From: Streptomyces viridochromogenes DSM 40736
Lineage (GTDB): Bacteria; Actinomycetota; Actinomycetes; Streptomycetales; Streptomycetaceae
Assembly (NCBI RefSeq): GCF_000158955.1
Contig: NZ_GG657757.1
Span: 6,913,778-6,961,192 of the forward strand
Direction of reading: 5' to 3'
DNA: 47,415 nucleotides
Program-made: the position numbers and the translations under genes
The notes under the pieces: model-generated
The model's input: the letters and a program-made list of their open reading frames with translations, nothing else
Database searches by the model: none
What the model was told of the DNA's origin: nothing
Shown: one piece after another, positions 32,890-41,261 of the stretch
Layout of the letters: every line of letters starts with the position of its first letter
Numbering within the stretch: position 1 is the stretch's first letter

Positions 32890-33303
32890 TCAGCCCTTCG
32901 CGTCGATGGCGGCCTGGAGCGACTCCTTGTAGCCGTCGCTGGTGATCGTGGCGCCGGAGACGGTGTCGATGTCGGCGCTCTGCGCCCGGAGGGTCTCCTC
33001 GATCAGCTTGGGCACGGCGGCCGTCGTCTGGGGGTGGTTCGGCTGTCGCAGCATGCGGACCGAGGCGATCCTCTGCCCGTCGAAGGTGACCTCGACCTGG
33101 ACCGGGCCCTTCTCGGTGTCGATGGCCGAGCCCGACACGACCGTGGACGTGGTACCGCCGGACGAGGAGGCCGAGGGCGTCGACGCCGGTGCCGCGGCCT
33201 CCGTGACGGTCGACGACGCCCCGCCGTCGTGCGAGGGCGCGTACCGCCAGACCGGGATCAGACCCGCGACGCTCAGGACCAGGACGGGTATGGCTCGCTT
33301 CAC
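32890..33303 (-). CDS. FMN-binding domain protein, membrane-anchored
   Basis: A 137-residue protein. The N-terminal signal/anchor is IPVLVLSVAGLIPVW, followed by a Ser/Ala/Thr-rich spacer and an FMN-binding domain (about 55-137) with VEVTFDGQRIASVRML and DIDTVSGATITSDGY. The Thr in SGAT is the residue that ApbE flavinylates in NqrC/RnfG/PplA-like proteins. It should therefore display covalent FMN outside the membrane. GTG start at 33303 with GAGGAGA upstream. It is 13 bases downstream of the ferric-reductase-like gene and four bases upstream of apbE. Confidence 0.9.
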   Translation of the reverse strand: MKRAIPVLVLSVAGLIPVWRYAPSHDGGASSTVTEAAAPASTPSASSSGGTTSTVVSGSAIDTEKGPVQVEVTFDGQRIASVRMLRQPNHPQTTAAVPKLIEETLRAQSADIDTVSGATITSDGYKESLQAAIDAKG

Positions 33304-33316
33304 GACAGTCTCCTCG

Positions 33317-34657
33317 TCATCCGGCCAGGCTGAAGCGTTCGAAGTGGACCTGCGGCTTGGGCACGCCCAGCTCGCGCAGGCTGCCGAGCACGGCGTTCAT
33401 CATCGGTGGCGGGCCGCAGAGATAGACGTCCCGCCCGGTGATGTCCGGCACGAGACGGGCCAGTTCCCCGGGCGCCAACCGGTCCGGCACGGGCGGCCCC
33501 GTCACCAGGTGCAGCTCCGCGCCCTTGGCGAGCACGAGCTCGCGCAGTTCGCCGTGGAGGACGGCGTCCTGGTCGGTGGCGACCCGGTAGATCACGACGG
33601 CGTGCCCGTGCAGTTCCTCCAGCAGGGCCCGGACGGGCGTCACGCCGACCCCGCCGGCGATGAGCACGGCGTCCGGGCGGGTGCGGTGCAGGGTGGTGAA
33701 GGCGCCGTAGGGGCCCTCGGCGAACACGCGCGTACCGACCTTCAGATGGCGCAGGGCGGCGCTGCCGTCGCCCGCCCGCTTGGCGGTCAGGCGCAGGGTG
33801 CGGCCGTCCGGGGCGGCCGACAGCGAGAACGGGTTGGCCTGCCACCAGCGGTCCTTCGTCAGGAACCGCCACAGGAAGAACTGTCCGGCCCGGGCGGGGA
33901 GACGGCCGAGGTCGCGGCCGGTGACGTAGACCGATACGACGTCGTCGTTCTCCGGGACGACCGCCGTGACACGGAACCGGTGGCGGAGGTTGCGCCACAA
34001 CGGCAGCACCAGCCGGCCCGCGAACACCGCGGCGAGCGCCCCGCCCCACACGGCCGACCAGTACGTCTTCGCCACGGACGACGAGGTGAACGTCGTGCCC
34101 GCCGCCACCTGGTGGGTGAACGCCAGCACCACCGCGACGTAGGTGTACAGGTGGATGAAGTGCCAGGTCTCGTAGGCCAGCCGGCGCCGGGCCCAGCGGG
34201 CCGAGACCGCGCCGACCACGATGATGACCGCCAGGGCGACGATCGCGCGCAGGACGCCCTCCGTGGTCTCGGCGAGGTCCACCAGCTGGTTCACCGGGTC
34301 CAGGGCCGAGGACCGCGCGTAGCCGAACGTGATGAACACCGCGTGCGCCAGCAGCAGCCACAGCACCGAGAAGCCGGTCCAGCGGTGGAGCAACGTCAGC
34401 CGATCCATGCCGATCCGCCGGTCGAACCACGGCAGCCGGGCCACCAGCAGCAGCTGAAACGCCATCAGCAGCGCCCCGTACAGCCCGGTCAGCCGGCCCA
34501 GCACGATCAGCGCGTTCGAGGCGAAACCGGCCTGGACGAAGAAGACGGCCACCACGGCCGCGTTGGCGAGCAGCACCGCGTACAGGCCGGCGCGGCCCAC
34601 CACTCCCGGGCGCACGCCCGGCCGTGTGCCGGTGGGGGGTCGTTGGAGGGTCGTCAC
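33317..34657 (-). CDS. Ferric-reductase-like transmembrane flavoprotein with FAD/NAD(P)-binding domain
   Basis: A 446-residue protein. The N-terminal half (about 20-230) has six helices with His residues suited to bind heme b (LLHRWTGF, AHAVF, WHFIHLYTY, FTH). The C-terminal half is a ferredoxin-NADP-reductase module: AGQFFLWRFL, NPFSLSAAP (FAD), AGGVGVTPVRALLEEL (NAD(P) loop) and YLCGPPPMM near the end. It can carry electrons from cytoplasmic NAD(P)H through FAD and heme to the outer face. The partner FMN-binding protein and ApbE follow. The GTG at 34657 is chosen because AAGGAG precedes it; an upstream TTG extension is unlikely. It is divergent from a two-component pair. Confidence 0.88.
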   Translation of the reverse strand: MTTLQRPPTGTRPGVRPGVVGRAGLYAVLLANAAVVAVFFVQAGFASNALIVLGRLTGLYGALLMAFQLLLVARLPWFDRRIGMDRLTLLHRWTGFSVLWLLLAHAVFITFGYARSSALDPVNQLVDLAETTEGVLRAIVALAVIIVVGAVSARWARRRLAYETWHFIHLYTYVAVVLAFTHQVAAGTTFTSSSVAKTYWSAVWGGALAAVFAGRLVLPLWRNLRHRFRVTAVVPENDDVVSVYVTGRDLGRLPARAGQFFLWRFLTKDRWWQANPFSLSAAPDGRTLRLTAKRAGDGSAALRHLKVGTRVFAEGPYGAFTTLHRTRPDAVLIAGGVGVTPVRALLEELHGHAVVIYRVATDQDAVLHGELRELVLAKGAELHLVTGPPVPDRLAPGELARLVPDITGRDVYLCGPPPMMNAVLGSLRELGVPKPQVHFERFSLAG

Positions 34658-34710
34658 GGTCGGCAGCTCCTTGATCGGATCCTGGGACACCGAGCTTGTC
34701 GCGGGGGAGC

Positions 34711-34727
34711 TGTCGAAATACTGTCGC
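34711..34727. promoter_or_regulatory. Tandem CTGTCG direct repeat at 11-base spacing (OmpR-family-type site)
   Basis: CTGTCG-AAATA-CTGTCG occupies 34711-34727 in the intergenic region between the ferric-reductase-like gene and the response-regulator gene. Direct repeats of 6 + 5 bases are the typical layout for OmpR/PhoB-family regulators. Binding by the adjacent regulator is inferred. Confidence 0.5.
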
Positions 34728-34791
34728 TCAACTTTCAAGTTTTTATCGATGCCGCGGCGAAGCGCCGTACGTCTAGGGAGTCCCGGGACCG

Positions 34792-35508
34792 GTGAAGCAC
34801 TATGAGCGGGTGGAGAAAGTACGACTGCTCGTCGTCGACGACGACCCGCCCATCGCCGATCTCGTCGCGACCGTCGCCCGCTACGAGGGCTGGGAGGCGG
34901 TCACGGCGTACTCCGGCGAGGACGCGCTGCGACGGGCCGCCGACTTCCACCCCGACATCGTGGTGCTGGACCTGATGCTGCCCGGCGTGGACGGCTTCGG
35001 GGTCCTGGACCGGCTGCGCGCCTCCGGCACGATGGTGCCGGTGGTGTTCCTCACCGCGCGCGACGGCGTCGCCGACCGGGTCGCGGGCCTGACCCGGGGC
35101 GGCGACGACTACCTGGTCAAGCCGTTCGCCGTGGAGGAACTGATGGCCCGGCTGCGGACCGTGCTGCGGCGCAGCGCCGGGCCCGCCTTCCAGCGGTCCG
35201 TGCTCCGGGTCGGCGACCTGACGATGGACGAGGACACCCGGGAGGTGCGACGCGGCGACAAGCTGCTGTCGCTGACCCCGACCGAGTACGAGGTGCTGCG
35301 CTACCTCATGCGCAAGTCGCCCACCGTGCTCACCAAGGCGCAGATCCTCGACCACGTGTGGGAGTACGGCTTCGGCGGCCGCTCCAACGTCGTCGAGCTG
35401 GTCGTCAGCCGGCTGCGCCGCAAGCTCGACGAGACGGACGACGGCGCCGCCCCGCTGATCCACACCGTGCGCGGCTTCGGGTACGTCCTGCGACAGGCCT
35501 CCGAGTGA
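34792..35508 (+). CDS. OmpR/PhoB-family response regulator
   Basis: A 238-residue response regulator. The receiver domain has the acidic pair in LLVVDDDPP, the phosphorylation site Asp60 in VVLDLMLPG, the Thr in VFLTARD and the Lys in YLVKPF. The winged-helix output domain (about 140-235) ends RSNVVELVVSRLRRKLDE, then VRGFGYVLR. The GTG at 34792 has AGGGAG upstream; a GTG at 34810 is an alternative start. Its stop overlaps the kinase start (GTGA), so the pair is coupled. It is divergent from the flavin electron-transfer operon, and a typical OmpR-type repeat lies between them. Confidence 0.93.
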   Translation: MKHYERVEKVRLLVVDDDPPIADLVATVARYEGWEAVTAYSGEDALRRAADFHPDIVVLDLMLPGVDGFGVLDRLRASGTMVPVVFLTARDGVADRVAGLTRGGDDYLVKPFAVEELMARLRTVLRRSAGPAFQRSVLRVGDLTMDEDTREVRRGDKLLSLTPTEYEVLRYLMRKSPTVLTKAQILDHVWEYGFGGRSNVVELVVSRLRRKLDETDDGAAPLIHTVRGFGYVLRQASE

Positions 35509-36986
35509 TCGCCCGGCTGCGGCGGGCCTACCGAGGGATGCGCCTGGGCACCCGGCTGGCCCTGGGCCTCGGCGCCCTGGCGCTGGTCGTGTTCGCCGTC
35601 GTCGGCACGGCCCTGACCACCTACATGCGGGACTACCTGTCGGCCCAGCTCAACGACCAGCTCAAGCTCGCCCAGCTCGCCCAGTCCAAGAGCATCGCGG
35701 ACCACGGCACCCTCCAGGGGAAGAAGTACTACCGCTGGTACTACGCCGTGTACGACGTCTCGGACGGCACCCCCGAGCTGCGCAAGCCCGAGGACCCCGC
35801 CGACGTGCCGCGCGACGTCGACGACTTCACCGCCCTGGCCCGGGCCCAGGCCGCCACACACGAGGAGCTCGTGCGCACCGAGCACCTCGAGGGCGCCGGC
35901 GCCTACCGGCTGCGCGCCTGCGAGGTCGAACCCGGGGTGGTGCTGGTGAGCGCCGCGCCCATGGACGACATCGAGGACACGGTCGGGCAGCTGATCACGA
36001 TCCAGGCCGTCACGTTCGGGCTCGCGCTGCTGGCCCTGGTGGTCCTCGGCCGCAGGATGCTGCGCCGCGGCCTGAAACCGCTCAGCGACATGGCGTACAC
36101 CGCGAACGGCATCGCCTCGCACGACCTGACCGAGTCGGCGGCCCGGCTGCCGCTGCGCGCCGACGGCCGGGACGGCGGGCCGGAGGTGGACGAACTGCGG
36201 ACCGCTTTCAACACGATGCTGGAGCACATCGACGACTCCCTCGCGGTGCGCGCGGAGGCCGAACAGCGGCTGCGCCGGTTCGTCGCCGACGCCTCGCACG
36301 AGCTGCGCACCCCGCTGATGTCGGTGCGCGGCTACGCCGACCTGTTCCAGTACGCCGCCGCCAACGCCCCCGAGGAACGCGACCGGCACCTGGCCCGGCT
36401 GCGCGCCGAGGCCGCCCGGATGGGGGTCCTCCTGGATGACCTGCTGCTGCTCGCCCGGCTGGACGCGGCGGAGGCGGAGACGCCGCTGCGGCTCCAGGAC
36501 GCCGACCTGATGGAGCTGGTGCACCAGGCCGCGGACGCCTTCCGCGCGGGCCGCCCCGACCATCCGCTGACCGGGCCGGCCGGGCCGCGGGCGGTGTGGC
36601 TGCGGATGGACCCGCTGCGCATCCGGCAGGTCGTCGACAACCTCCTCACCAACGCGGCCGTGCACACGCCTCCCGGTACGAAGGTGTCCGTGGAGGTGTG
36701 CGTCGGGCCCGGCACGGCCGAGGTGCGGGTCACGGACACCGGCCCCGGCATCCCGCCCGACGACCGGGACCGCGTCTTCGACCGTTTCTACCGCGTCGAC
36801 AAGGCCCGCAGCCGCGACCGCGGCGGCAGCGGACTCGGCCTCGCGGTCGCCCACTCCCTGGTCCGGGCCCACGGCGGCCGCATCGAGCTGGACAGCGAGC
36901 CGGGGGCGACGGTGTTCACCGTGCGCCTGCCGCTGAACGCGCGGGGGCCTGCGGCCGCCCGGGGTCCGGAAACGGCCGCGGTCTAG
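35505..36986 (+). CDS. Membrane sensor histidine kinase
   Basis: A 493-residue kinase. The first membrane helix is about residues 18-40 and the second about 163-182, framing an extracytoplasmic sensor of about 120 residues (YYRWYYAVYDVSDGTPELR). Then come HAMP-like sequence (RRMLRRGLKPLSDMAYTANGI), the phosphoacceptor His265 in DASHELRTPL, the N-box VVDNLLTNAAVH, DTGPGIPPDD and GGSGLGLAVAHSLV. The stimulus is unknown. The GTG start overlaps the response regulator stop. Given its location, the stimulus may relate to flavin, iron or redox status of the cell surface. Confidence 0.93.
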   Translation: MIARLRRAYRGMRLGTRLALGLGALALVVFAVVGTALTTYMRDYLSAQLNDQLKLAQLAQSKSIADHGTLQGKKYYRWYYAVYDVSDGTPELRKPEDPADVPRDVDDFTALARAQAATHEELVRTEHLEGAGAYRLRACEVEPGVVLVSAAPMDDIEDTVGQLITIQAVTFGLALLALVVLGRRMLRRGLKPLSDMAYTANGIASHDLTESAARLPLRADGRDGGPEVDELRTAFNTMLEHIDDSLAVRAEAEQRLRRFVADASHELRTPLMSVRGYADLFQYAAANAPEERDRHLARLRAEAARMGVLLDDLLLLARLDAAEAETPLRLQDADLMELVHQAADAFRAGRPDHPLTGPAGPRAVWLRMDPLRIRQVVDNLLTNAAVHTPPGTKVSVEVCVGPGTAEVRVTDTGPGIPPDDRDRVFDRFYRVDKARSRDRGGSGLGLAVAHSLVRAHGGRIELDSEPGATVFTVRLPLNARGPAAARGPETAAV

Positions 36987-37052
36987 ACTCGTCCGGCAAC
37001 AGACCGTACGACCATGGCCAACAGTCTCCGCACACCCGAAGGGCCCGGCGTC

Positions 37053-38174
37053 TTGATACGGATCGAATCAGTCACCAAGCGGTACCCGGACGGCACGGTG
37101 GCGGTGGACCGGCTCTCCATGGAGATACCCGACCGCTCGATCACCGTCCTCGTCGGACCGTCGGGCTGCGGCAAGACCACCACCCTGCGGATGATCAACA
37201 GGATGGTCGAACCGAGCGAGGGGACGATCCTCCTCGACGGTGAGGACATCCAGCGGCAGCCCGTCACCACCCTGCGCCGGTCCATGGGCTACGTCATCCA
37301 GAACGCCGGCCTCTTCCAGCACCGCACGATCGTCGACAACATCGCGACCGTGCCCCGCATGCTCGGCTGGGGCAAACAGAAGGCGCGGGCCCGGGCGGCG
37401 GAGCTGATGGAACGCGTGGGCCTCGACACCGCGCTCGCCAAGCGGTACCCCTACCAGCTCTCCGGCGGCCAGCAGCAGCGCGTCGGCGTGGCCCGGGCGC
37501 TCGCCGCCGACCCGCCGGTACTGCTCATGGACGAGCCGTTCTCGGCGGTCGACCCCGTGGTGCGCAAGGGCCTCCAGGACGAACTGCTCCGCATCCAGGA
37601 AGAACTGGGAAAGACGATCGTCTTCGTCACCCACGACATCGACGAGGCGATCAAACTCGGCACCATGGTCGCCGTGCTGCGCACCGGCGGTCACCTCGCC
37701 CAGTACGCACCGCCCTCCGAGCTCCTGTCCAGCCCCGCCGACGCCTTCGTCGAGGACTTCCTCGGCGGCGACCGCGGCATCCGGCGGCTGTCGTTCTTCC
37801 CGTCCGGTCGGCTCGAGCTGACGACCGGCCCGGTGATCCCGCTCGACGCGACCGCCGAGCAGATCGCCGCCCCCGACGCGCTCTGGCTCCTGGTGACCGA
37901 CGCGGACGGCAGGCCGCTCGGCTGGAGCGAGCCGGGCGACCTGGCGGCCGGGGACATCAGGCCGGACCGGCTGCTGTCCCACGGGCGGCCGTTCGTGCCC
38001 GGCACCGACTCCCTGCGGGTCGCTCTCGACTGCGCGGTGCTCTCCCCGACCGGCTGGGCCGTCGCCGTGGACACCGACGGCCGGGTGACCGGAGTCGTCT
38101 CGCAGCAGACCATCGGTGAGGCGATCCGCAGCGCCCACGCGGCGGGACGCGACGACGAGAAGGTCGCCGGATGA
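37053..38174 (+). CDS. OpuC/ProV-type osmoprotectant ABC transporter ATP-binding protein
   Basis: A 373-residue ATPase of the glycine betaine/choline importer class. Walker A is GPSGCGKTT, the signature is LSGGQQQRVGVARAL, Walker B is LLMDEPFSAVDP, and the switch is FVTHDIDEA. Q-loop text AGLFQHRTIVDNI is specific to this group. After residue 250 a CBS-like C-terminal region follows with LTPGW-like SPTGWAVAVDTDGRVTGVV. I chose the TTG at 37053 because GAAGGG lies nine bases upstream and homologues begin at the IRIESVTKRYPDG sequence; an ATG at 37014 would add 13 residues without a ribosome-binding site. It heads a four-gene importer operon with overlapping starts. Confidence 0.92.
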   Translation: MIRIESVTKRYPDGTVAVDRLSMEIPDRSITVLVGPSGCGKTTTLRMINRMVEPSEGTILLDGEDIQRQPVTTLRRSMGYVIQNAGLFQHRTIVDNIATVPRMLGWGKQKARARAAELMERVGLDTALAKRYPYQLSGGQQQRVGVARALAADPPVLLMDEPFSAVDPVVRKGLQDELLRIQEELGKTIVFVTHDIDEAIKLGTMVAVLRTGGHLAQYAPPSELLSSPADAFVEDFLGGDRGIRRLSFFPSGRLELTTGPVIPLDATAEQIAAPDALWLLVTDADGRPLGWSEPGDLAAGDIRPDRLLSHGRPFVPGTDSLRVALDCAVLSPTGWAVAVDTDGRVTGVVSQQTIGEAIRSAHAAGRDDEKVAG

Positions 38175-38869
38175 GCGGCTTCCTGCACGACTTCTTCGAC
38201 ATCCCCAGCGACCTCCAGCACAGCTGGCTCGGACTGATCGGGCTGCACCTGAGGGAGGCCCTGCTGCCCGTCGCGGCCGGGCTGCTGCTCGCGCTGCCGA
38301 TCGCCCAGCTGTGCGTGCGCTTCCGCTGGCTGTACCCGCCCGTCCTTGGCGTCACGACCGTGCTGTACGCCATCCCGTCGCTGGCGTTCTTCGTCGTGCT
38401 CATCGACTACACCGGGCAGACCGAACTCACCGTCATGATCCCGCTGGCCGTGTACAGCCTGGTGGTGCTCGTCCCGGCGATCGTCGACGGCGTGCGCTCG
38501 GTGTCCGAGGAGACCCTGGCCGCCGCCACCGCCATGGGCTTCGGACCCGTACGGCGCTACTTCCAGGTGCAGTTGCCGATCGCGGTACCGGCGATCATCG
38601 CCGGCCTGCGGGTGGCGACCGTGTCCAGCATCTCCCTCGTCAGCGTCGGCATGCTGATCGGCAACCAGGGCGCGCTCGGCAACCTGCTCCACGACGCGCA
38701 GATCTACAACCGGCCCGAACTGACGTGGAACTCCGTGATCACCACGGCCCTGCTGGCGATCCTCGTCGACGCCCTGCTGGTTCTCGTCCGCGTGCTGCTG
38801 ACGCCCTGGATGCCCAGCGGCACGGCCCGGCGCAAGCAGGCGCCCGCCCTTGAGGATGCTGCCCGGTGA
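38171..38869 (+). CDS. Osmoprotectant ABC transporter permease, first subunit
   Basis: A 232-residue inner-membrane permease of the OpuCB/ProW type, with about five helices. The EAA loop is EETLAAATAMGFGPVRRYFQ, and the flanking ALLPVAAGLLLALPIA, LPIAVPAIIAGLRVATVSS and GMLIGNQGALGNLL are typical. The ATG overlaps the ATPase stop (ATGA), and its own stop overlaps the next gene's GTG. Confidence 0.93.
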   Translation: MSGFLHDFFDIPSDLQHSWLGLIGLHLREALLPVAAGLLLALPIAQLCVRFRWLYPPVLGVTTVLYAIPSLAFFVVLIDYTGQTELTVMIPLAVYSLVVLVPAIVDGVRSVSEETLAAATAMGFGPVRRYFQVQLPIAVPAIIAGLRVATVSSISLVSVGMLIGNQGALGNLLHDAQIYNRPELTWNSVITTALLAILVDALLVLVRVLLTPWMPSGTARRKQAPALEDAAR

Positions 38870-39531
38870 ACGTACTGAACTTCGTCAACTCCTTCTTCAG
38901 CGACAGCGCCCACTGGCACGGCTACGACGGCATCCCCGCCCGCCTCGGGGAACACGTGCGGTACACCCTTCAGGCGCTGCTCCTCGCCGCCGCGATCGGA
39001 CTGCCGATCGGCCTGGTCACCGGCCACTACGGCCGGGGCGGAAACGCCCTGTCCCTGGTGGCCACCGCGGGACGGGCCCTGCCCAGCTTCGGCCTGCTGG
39101 TGCTGATGACGACCCTGCTGGGCTTCGGCATGCTGCCCGTGATGATCCCGCTGGTGATCCTCGCCGTCCCGCCGATCCTGGTCACCACCTACGAGGCGAT
39201 GCGCAGCGTCGACCCGTCACCCGTGGACGCCGCCCGCGGCATGGGCATGCACGAGTCGCGCATCCTCTTCCAGGTCGAACTGCCGGTCGCGCTGCCGCTG
39301 ATCCTGAGCGGACTGCGCTCGGCGGCCATCCAGATCGTGTCGACCGCGACCATCGCCGCGTACGTCAGCCTGGGCGGTCTCGGACGGTACATCGTGGACG
39401 GCCTTTACCAGCGCAACTACGAGAAGGTCGTGGGCGGCGCGACCCTCGTGGCGGTCCTCGCGCTGGTCACGCTCGCACTGTTCTGGGCGGTGGCCCGGAC
39501 CGCGGTGTCGCCGGGTGTGCGCAGGAGATGA
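38866..39531 (+). CDS. Osmoprotectant ABC transporter permease, second subunit
   Basis: A 221-residue permease of the OpuCD/ProW type. The conserved cytoplasmic loop is VDPSPVDAARGMGMHESRILFQ, followed by ELPVALPLILSGLRSAAIQI and the GGLGRYIVDGL segment. The GTG start at 38866 overlaps the first permease's stop. It has the same five-helix architecture as its partner, so the two form the heterodimeric channel. Confidence 0.93.
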   Translation: MNVLNFVNSFFSDSAHWHGYDGIPARLGEHVRYTLQALLLAAAIGLPIGLVTGHYGRGGNALSLVATAGRALPSFGLLVLMTTLLGFGMLPVMIPLVILAVPPILVTTYEAMRSVDPSPVDAARGMGMHESRILFQVELPVALPLILSGLRSAAIQIVSTATIAAYVSLGGLGRYIVDGLYQRNYEKVVGGATLVAVLALVTLALFWAVARTAVSPGVRRR

Positions 39532-39537
39532 CGCCAA

Positions 39538-39585
39538 TTGGTAACCAAGCTGCTCTTGACTGACCGAATGGCCGCTGGCTTGGAT
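39538..39585 (+). promoter_or_regulatory. Possible internal promoter and palindrome before the osmoprotectant binding protein
   Basis: TTGGTAACCAA (39538-39548) is a perfect odd palindrome. TTGACT (39556-39561) and TTGGAT (39580-39585) are 18 bases apart. Transcription from here would start very close to the ATG at 39595, giving extra or leaderless expression of the binding protein. The -10 match is weak. Confidence 0.4.
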
Positions 39586-39594
39586 CAGTGGGTG

Positions 39595-40551
39595 ATGACT
39601 ACGCCGAAGAGCAGTACCCGGTCCATATCGAGGCACCCCGGCGCGGCGGCGGTCGCGCTCGCCGCTGCGGTAGCCCTGCTCGGGGGCTGTTCCTCCGGCG
39701 GCACCTCCGACGACCCGCTCAAGGGCGGCGGGGCGAAGGGCGACACCGTCGTCGTCGGCTCCAACAACTTCGCCGAGAGCATCCTGCTCGCCGACATCTA
39801 CGGCGAGGCCCTCAAGGCCAAGGGCATCAAGGTCACCTACAAGCCCAACATCGGCAGCCGCGAGACCACGTACGGGCTGATGAAGAACGGCACGATCACC
39901 GTGCTGCCGGAGTACAACGGCTCGCTGCTCGCCTACCTGGACGCGAAGGCCAAGCCGAAGACGGTCGAGGAGACCACGACCGCCATCGACGCCAAGCTCG
40001 ACTCCAAGCTGGAGCTGCTGAAGCCGTCGGCCGCGCAGAACAAGGACTCCGTGACGGTCAACGCGGAGACCGCGAAGAAGTACAAGCTGACCTCGGACTC
40101 GTCCATCGCGGACCTCAAGGACGTCGCCAAGGACCTGGACTTCGGCGGCTCGCCCGAGTTCCAGACCCGGCACCAGGGCCTGGCGGGCCTGAAGTCGGTG
40201 TACGGGCTGGAGTTCAAGTCCTTCAAGTCCCTCGACGCCGGCGGGCCGCTGACCCAGACGGCGCTGAAGAAGAACACCGTGCAGGCCGCGGACCTCTTCA
40301 CCACCGACCCGACCATCACCCGGGACAAGTTCGTCGTCCTGAAGGACCCGGAGAACCTCTTCGGCTTCCAGAACGTGCAGCCCCTGGTCCGCAAGGGCGA
40401 GCTGTCCAAGGAGGGCGCCGCGGCGCTCGACGCGGTCTCGGCCAAGCTCGACACCAAGGCCCTCCTCGACCTGGACGCACAGGTGCAGCTCGAGAAGAAG
40501 GACCCGCTGGACGTGGCCAAGGCCTGGCTGAAGTCGGCCGGGCTGGTCTGA
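39595..40551 (+). CDS. Osmoprotectant (glycine betaine/choline) binding lipoprotein, OpuCC type
   Basis: A 318-residue lipoprotein. The signal is AVALAAAVALLGGCSSGG with the lipobox Cys at about residue 32. The mature part is an OpuAC-type type II binding fold: VVVGSNNFAESILLADIYGE, VTYKPNIGSRETTYGLMKNG, and TDPTITRDKFVVLKDPENLF (the ligand-cage region). The ATG at 39595 is 63 bases downstream of the permease stop, with only a weak ribosome-binding site and its own possible promoter. It is the last gene of the importer operon, followed by strong hairpins. Confidence 0.93.
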   Translation: MTTPKSSTRSISRHPGAAAVALAAAVALLGGCSSGGTSDDPLKGGGAKGDTVVVGSNNFAESILLADIYGEALKAKGIKVTYKPNIGSRETTYGLMKNGTITVLPEYNGSLLAYLDAKAKPKTVEETTTAIDAKLDSKLELLKPSAAQNKDSVTVNAETAKKYKLTSDSSIADLKDVAKDLDFGGSPEFQTRHQGLAGLKSVYGLEFKSFKSLDAGGPLTQTALKKNTVQAADLFTTDPTITRDKFVVLKDPENLFGFQNVQPLVRKGELSKEGAAALDAVSAKLDTKALLDLDAQVQLEKKDPLDVAKAWLKSAGLV

Positions 40552-40624
40552 CCGGCCGCACACCCTTCCGGCCAGGCGGCGACGACCGCCCGGGCCGCGG
40601 GCCGTGCCGCCCCGGCCTTTTCCC

Positions 40625-40647
40625 AGGCCCGGGTGCCGCCCGGGCCT
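40625..40647. terminator. Hairpin between the osmoprotectant operon and the conservon
   Basis: AGGCCCGGG (40625-40633) pairs with CCCGGGCCT (40639-40647), followed by TT. A second, imperfect copy follows at about 40652-40674 (AGGCCCGGG...CCCGGCCT). The two hairpins sit between convergent genes and may serve both directions. Confidence 0.65.
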
Positions 40648-40676
40648 TTCCAGGCCCGGGTGTCGCCCCGGCCTTT

Positions 40677-41261
40677 CTAGGCCTGCACCGCCGACGCGAT
40701 CAGCTGGTCGATCAGGGCGATCAGCACGTCCCGGCACGACTCCCGGTCCCGTGCGTCGCACAGCAGGACCTGCACGTGCTCCGGGACCGCGAGCGCGTCC
40801 CGGATGTCCTCGGGCGGGTAGGGGTGTTCGCCGTAGAAGCCGTTGACGCCCACGACGAACGGGATGTCCCGGCGTTCGAAGAAGTCGATGGCGGCGAAGC
40901 TCGACTCGGGTCTGCGGACGTCGACCAGGACCACGGCACCCAGCGCGCCGAGGGCCAGGTCGTTCCACATGAACCAGAACCGCTGCTGTCCCGGCGTGCC
41001 GAACAGGTACAGCACCAGCTCCCGGCTGATGGTGATCCGGCCGAAGTCCAGGGCCACGGTGGTGGCCCGTTTCTCCTCGATGCCGTCGAGGTCGTCGACG
41101 TCCAGACCGGCCATGGTCAGGGGTTCCTCGGTACGCAGCGGGGCGATCTCGCTGACCGACCCGACCATGGTGGTCTTGCCGACGCCGAAGCCGCCGGCGA
41201 CGAGGATCTTGACCGTGTCGGGTGCCGAAGACGCGTCCGTGGTGGAGTCAGAGCCGGCCAA
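40677..41261 (-). CDS. cvnD: Conservon GTP-binding protein, CvnD type
   Basis: A 194-residue small GTPase-like protein. The P-loop is GGFGVGKTT (23-31), switch region TTVALDFGRI, and the G3-like motif is LFGTPGQQRF, with VVLVDVRRPES and VVGVNGF (in place of the usual NKxD). Conservon D proteins are the output GTPases of these systems. TTG at 41261 is the start, with GAGGGA just upstream; the coding region overlaps the DUF742 gene by 14 bases. It is the last conservon gene. Confidence 0.92.
   Translation of the reverse strand: MAGSDSTTDASSAPDTVKILVAGGFGVGKTTMVGSVSEIAPLRTEEPLTMAGLDVDDLDGIEEKRATTVALDFGRITISRELVLYLFGTPGQQRFWFMWNDLALGALGAVVLVDVRRPESSFAAIDFFERRDIPFVVGVNGFYGEHPYPPEDIRDALAVPEHVQVLLCDARDRESCRDVLIALIDQLIASAVQA

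Noticed and set aside
40590..40680. Short repeated units (AGGCCCGGG...CGGGCCTTTC) considered as a CRISPR or tandem array
   Set aside because: There are only two to three imperfect units, each a self-complementary hairpin between convergent genes; no spacers. Best read as terminators.
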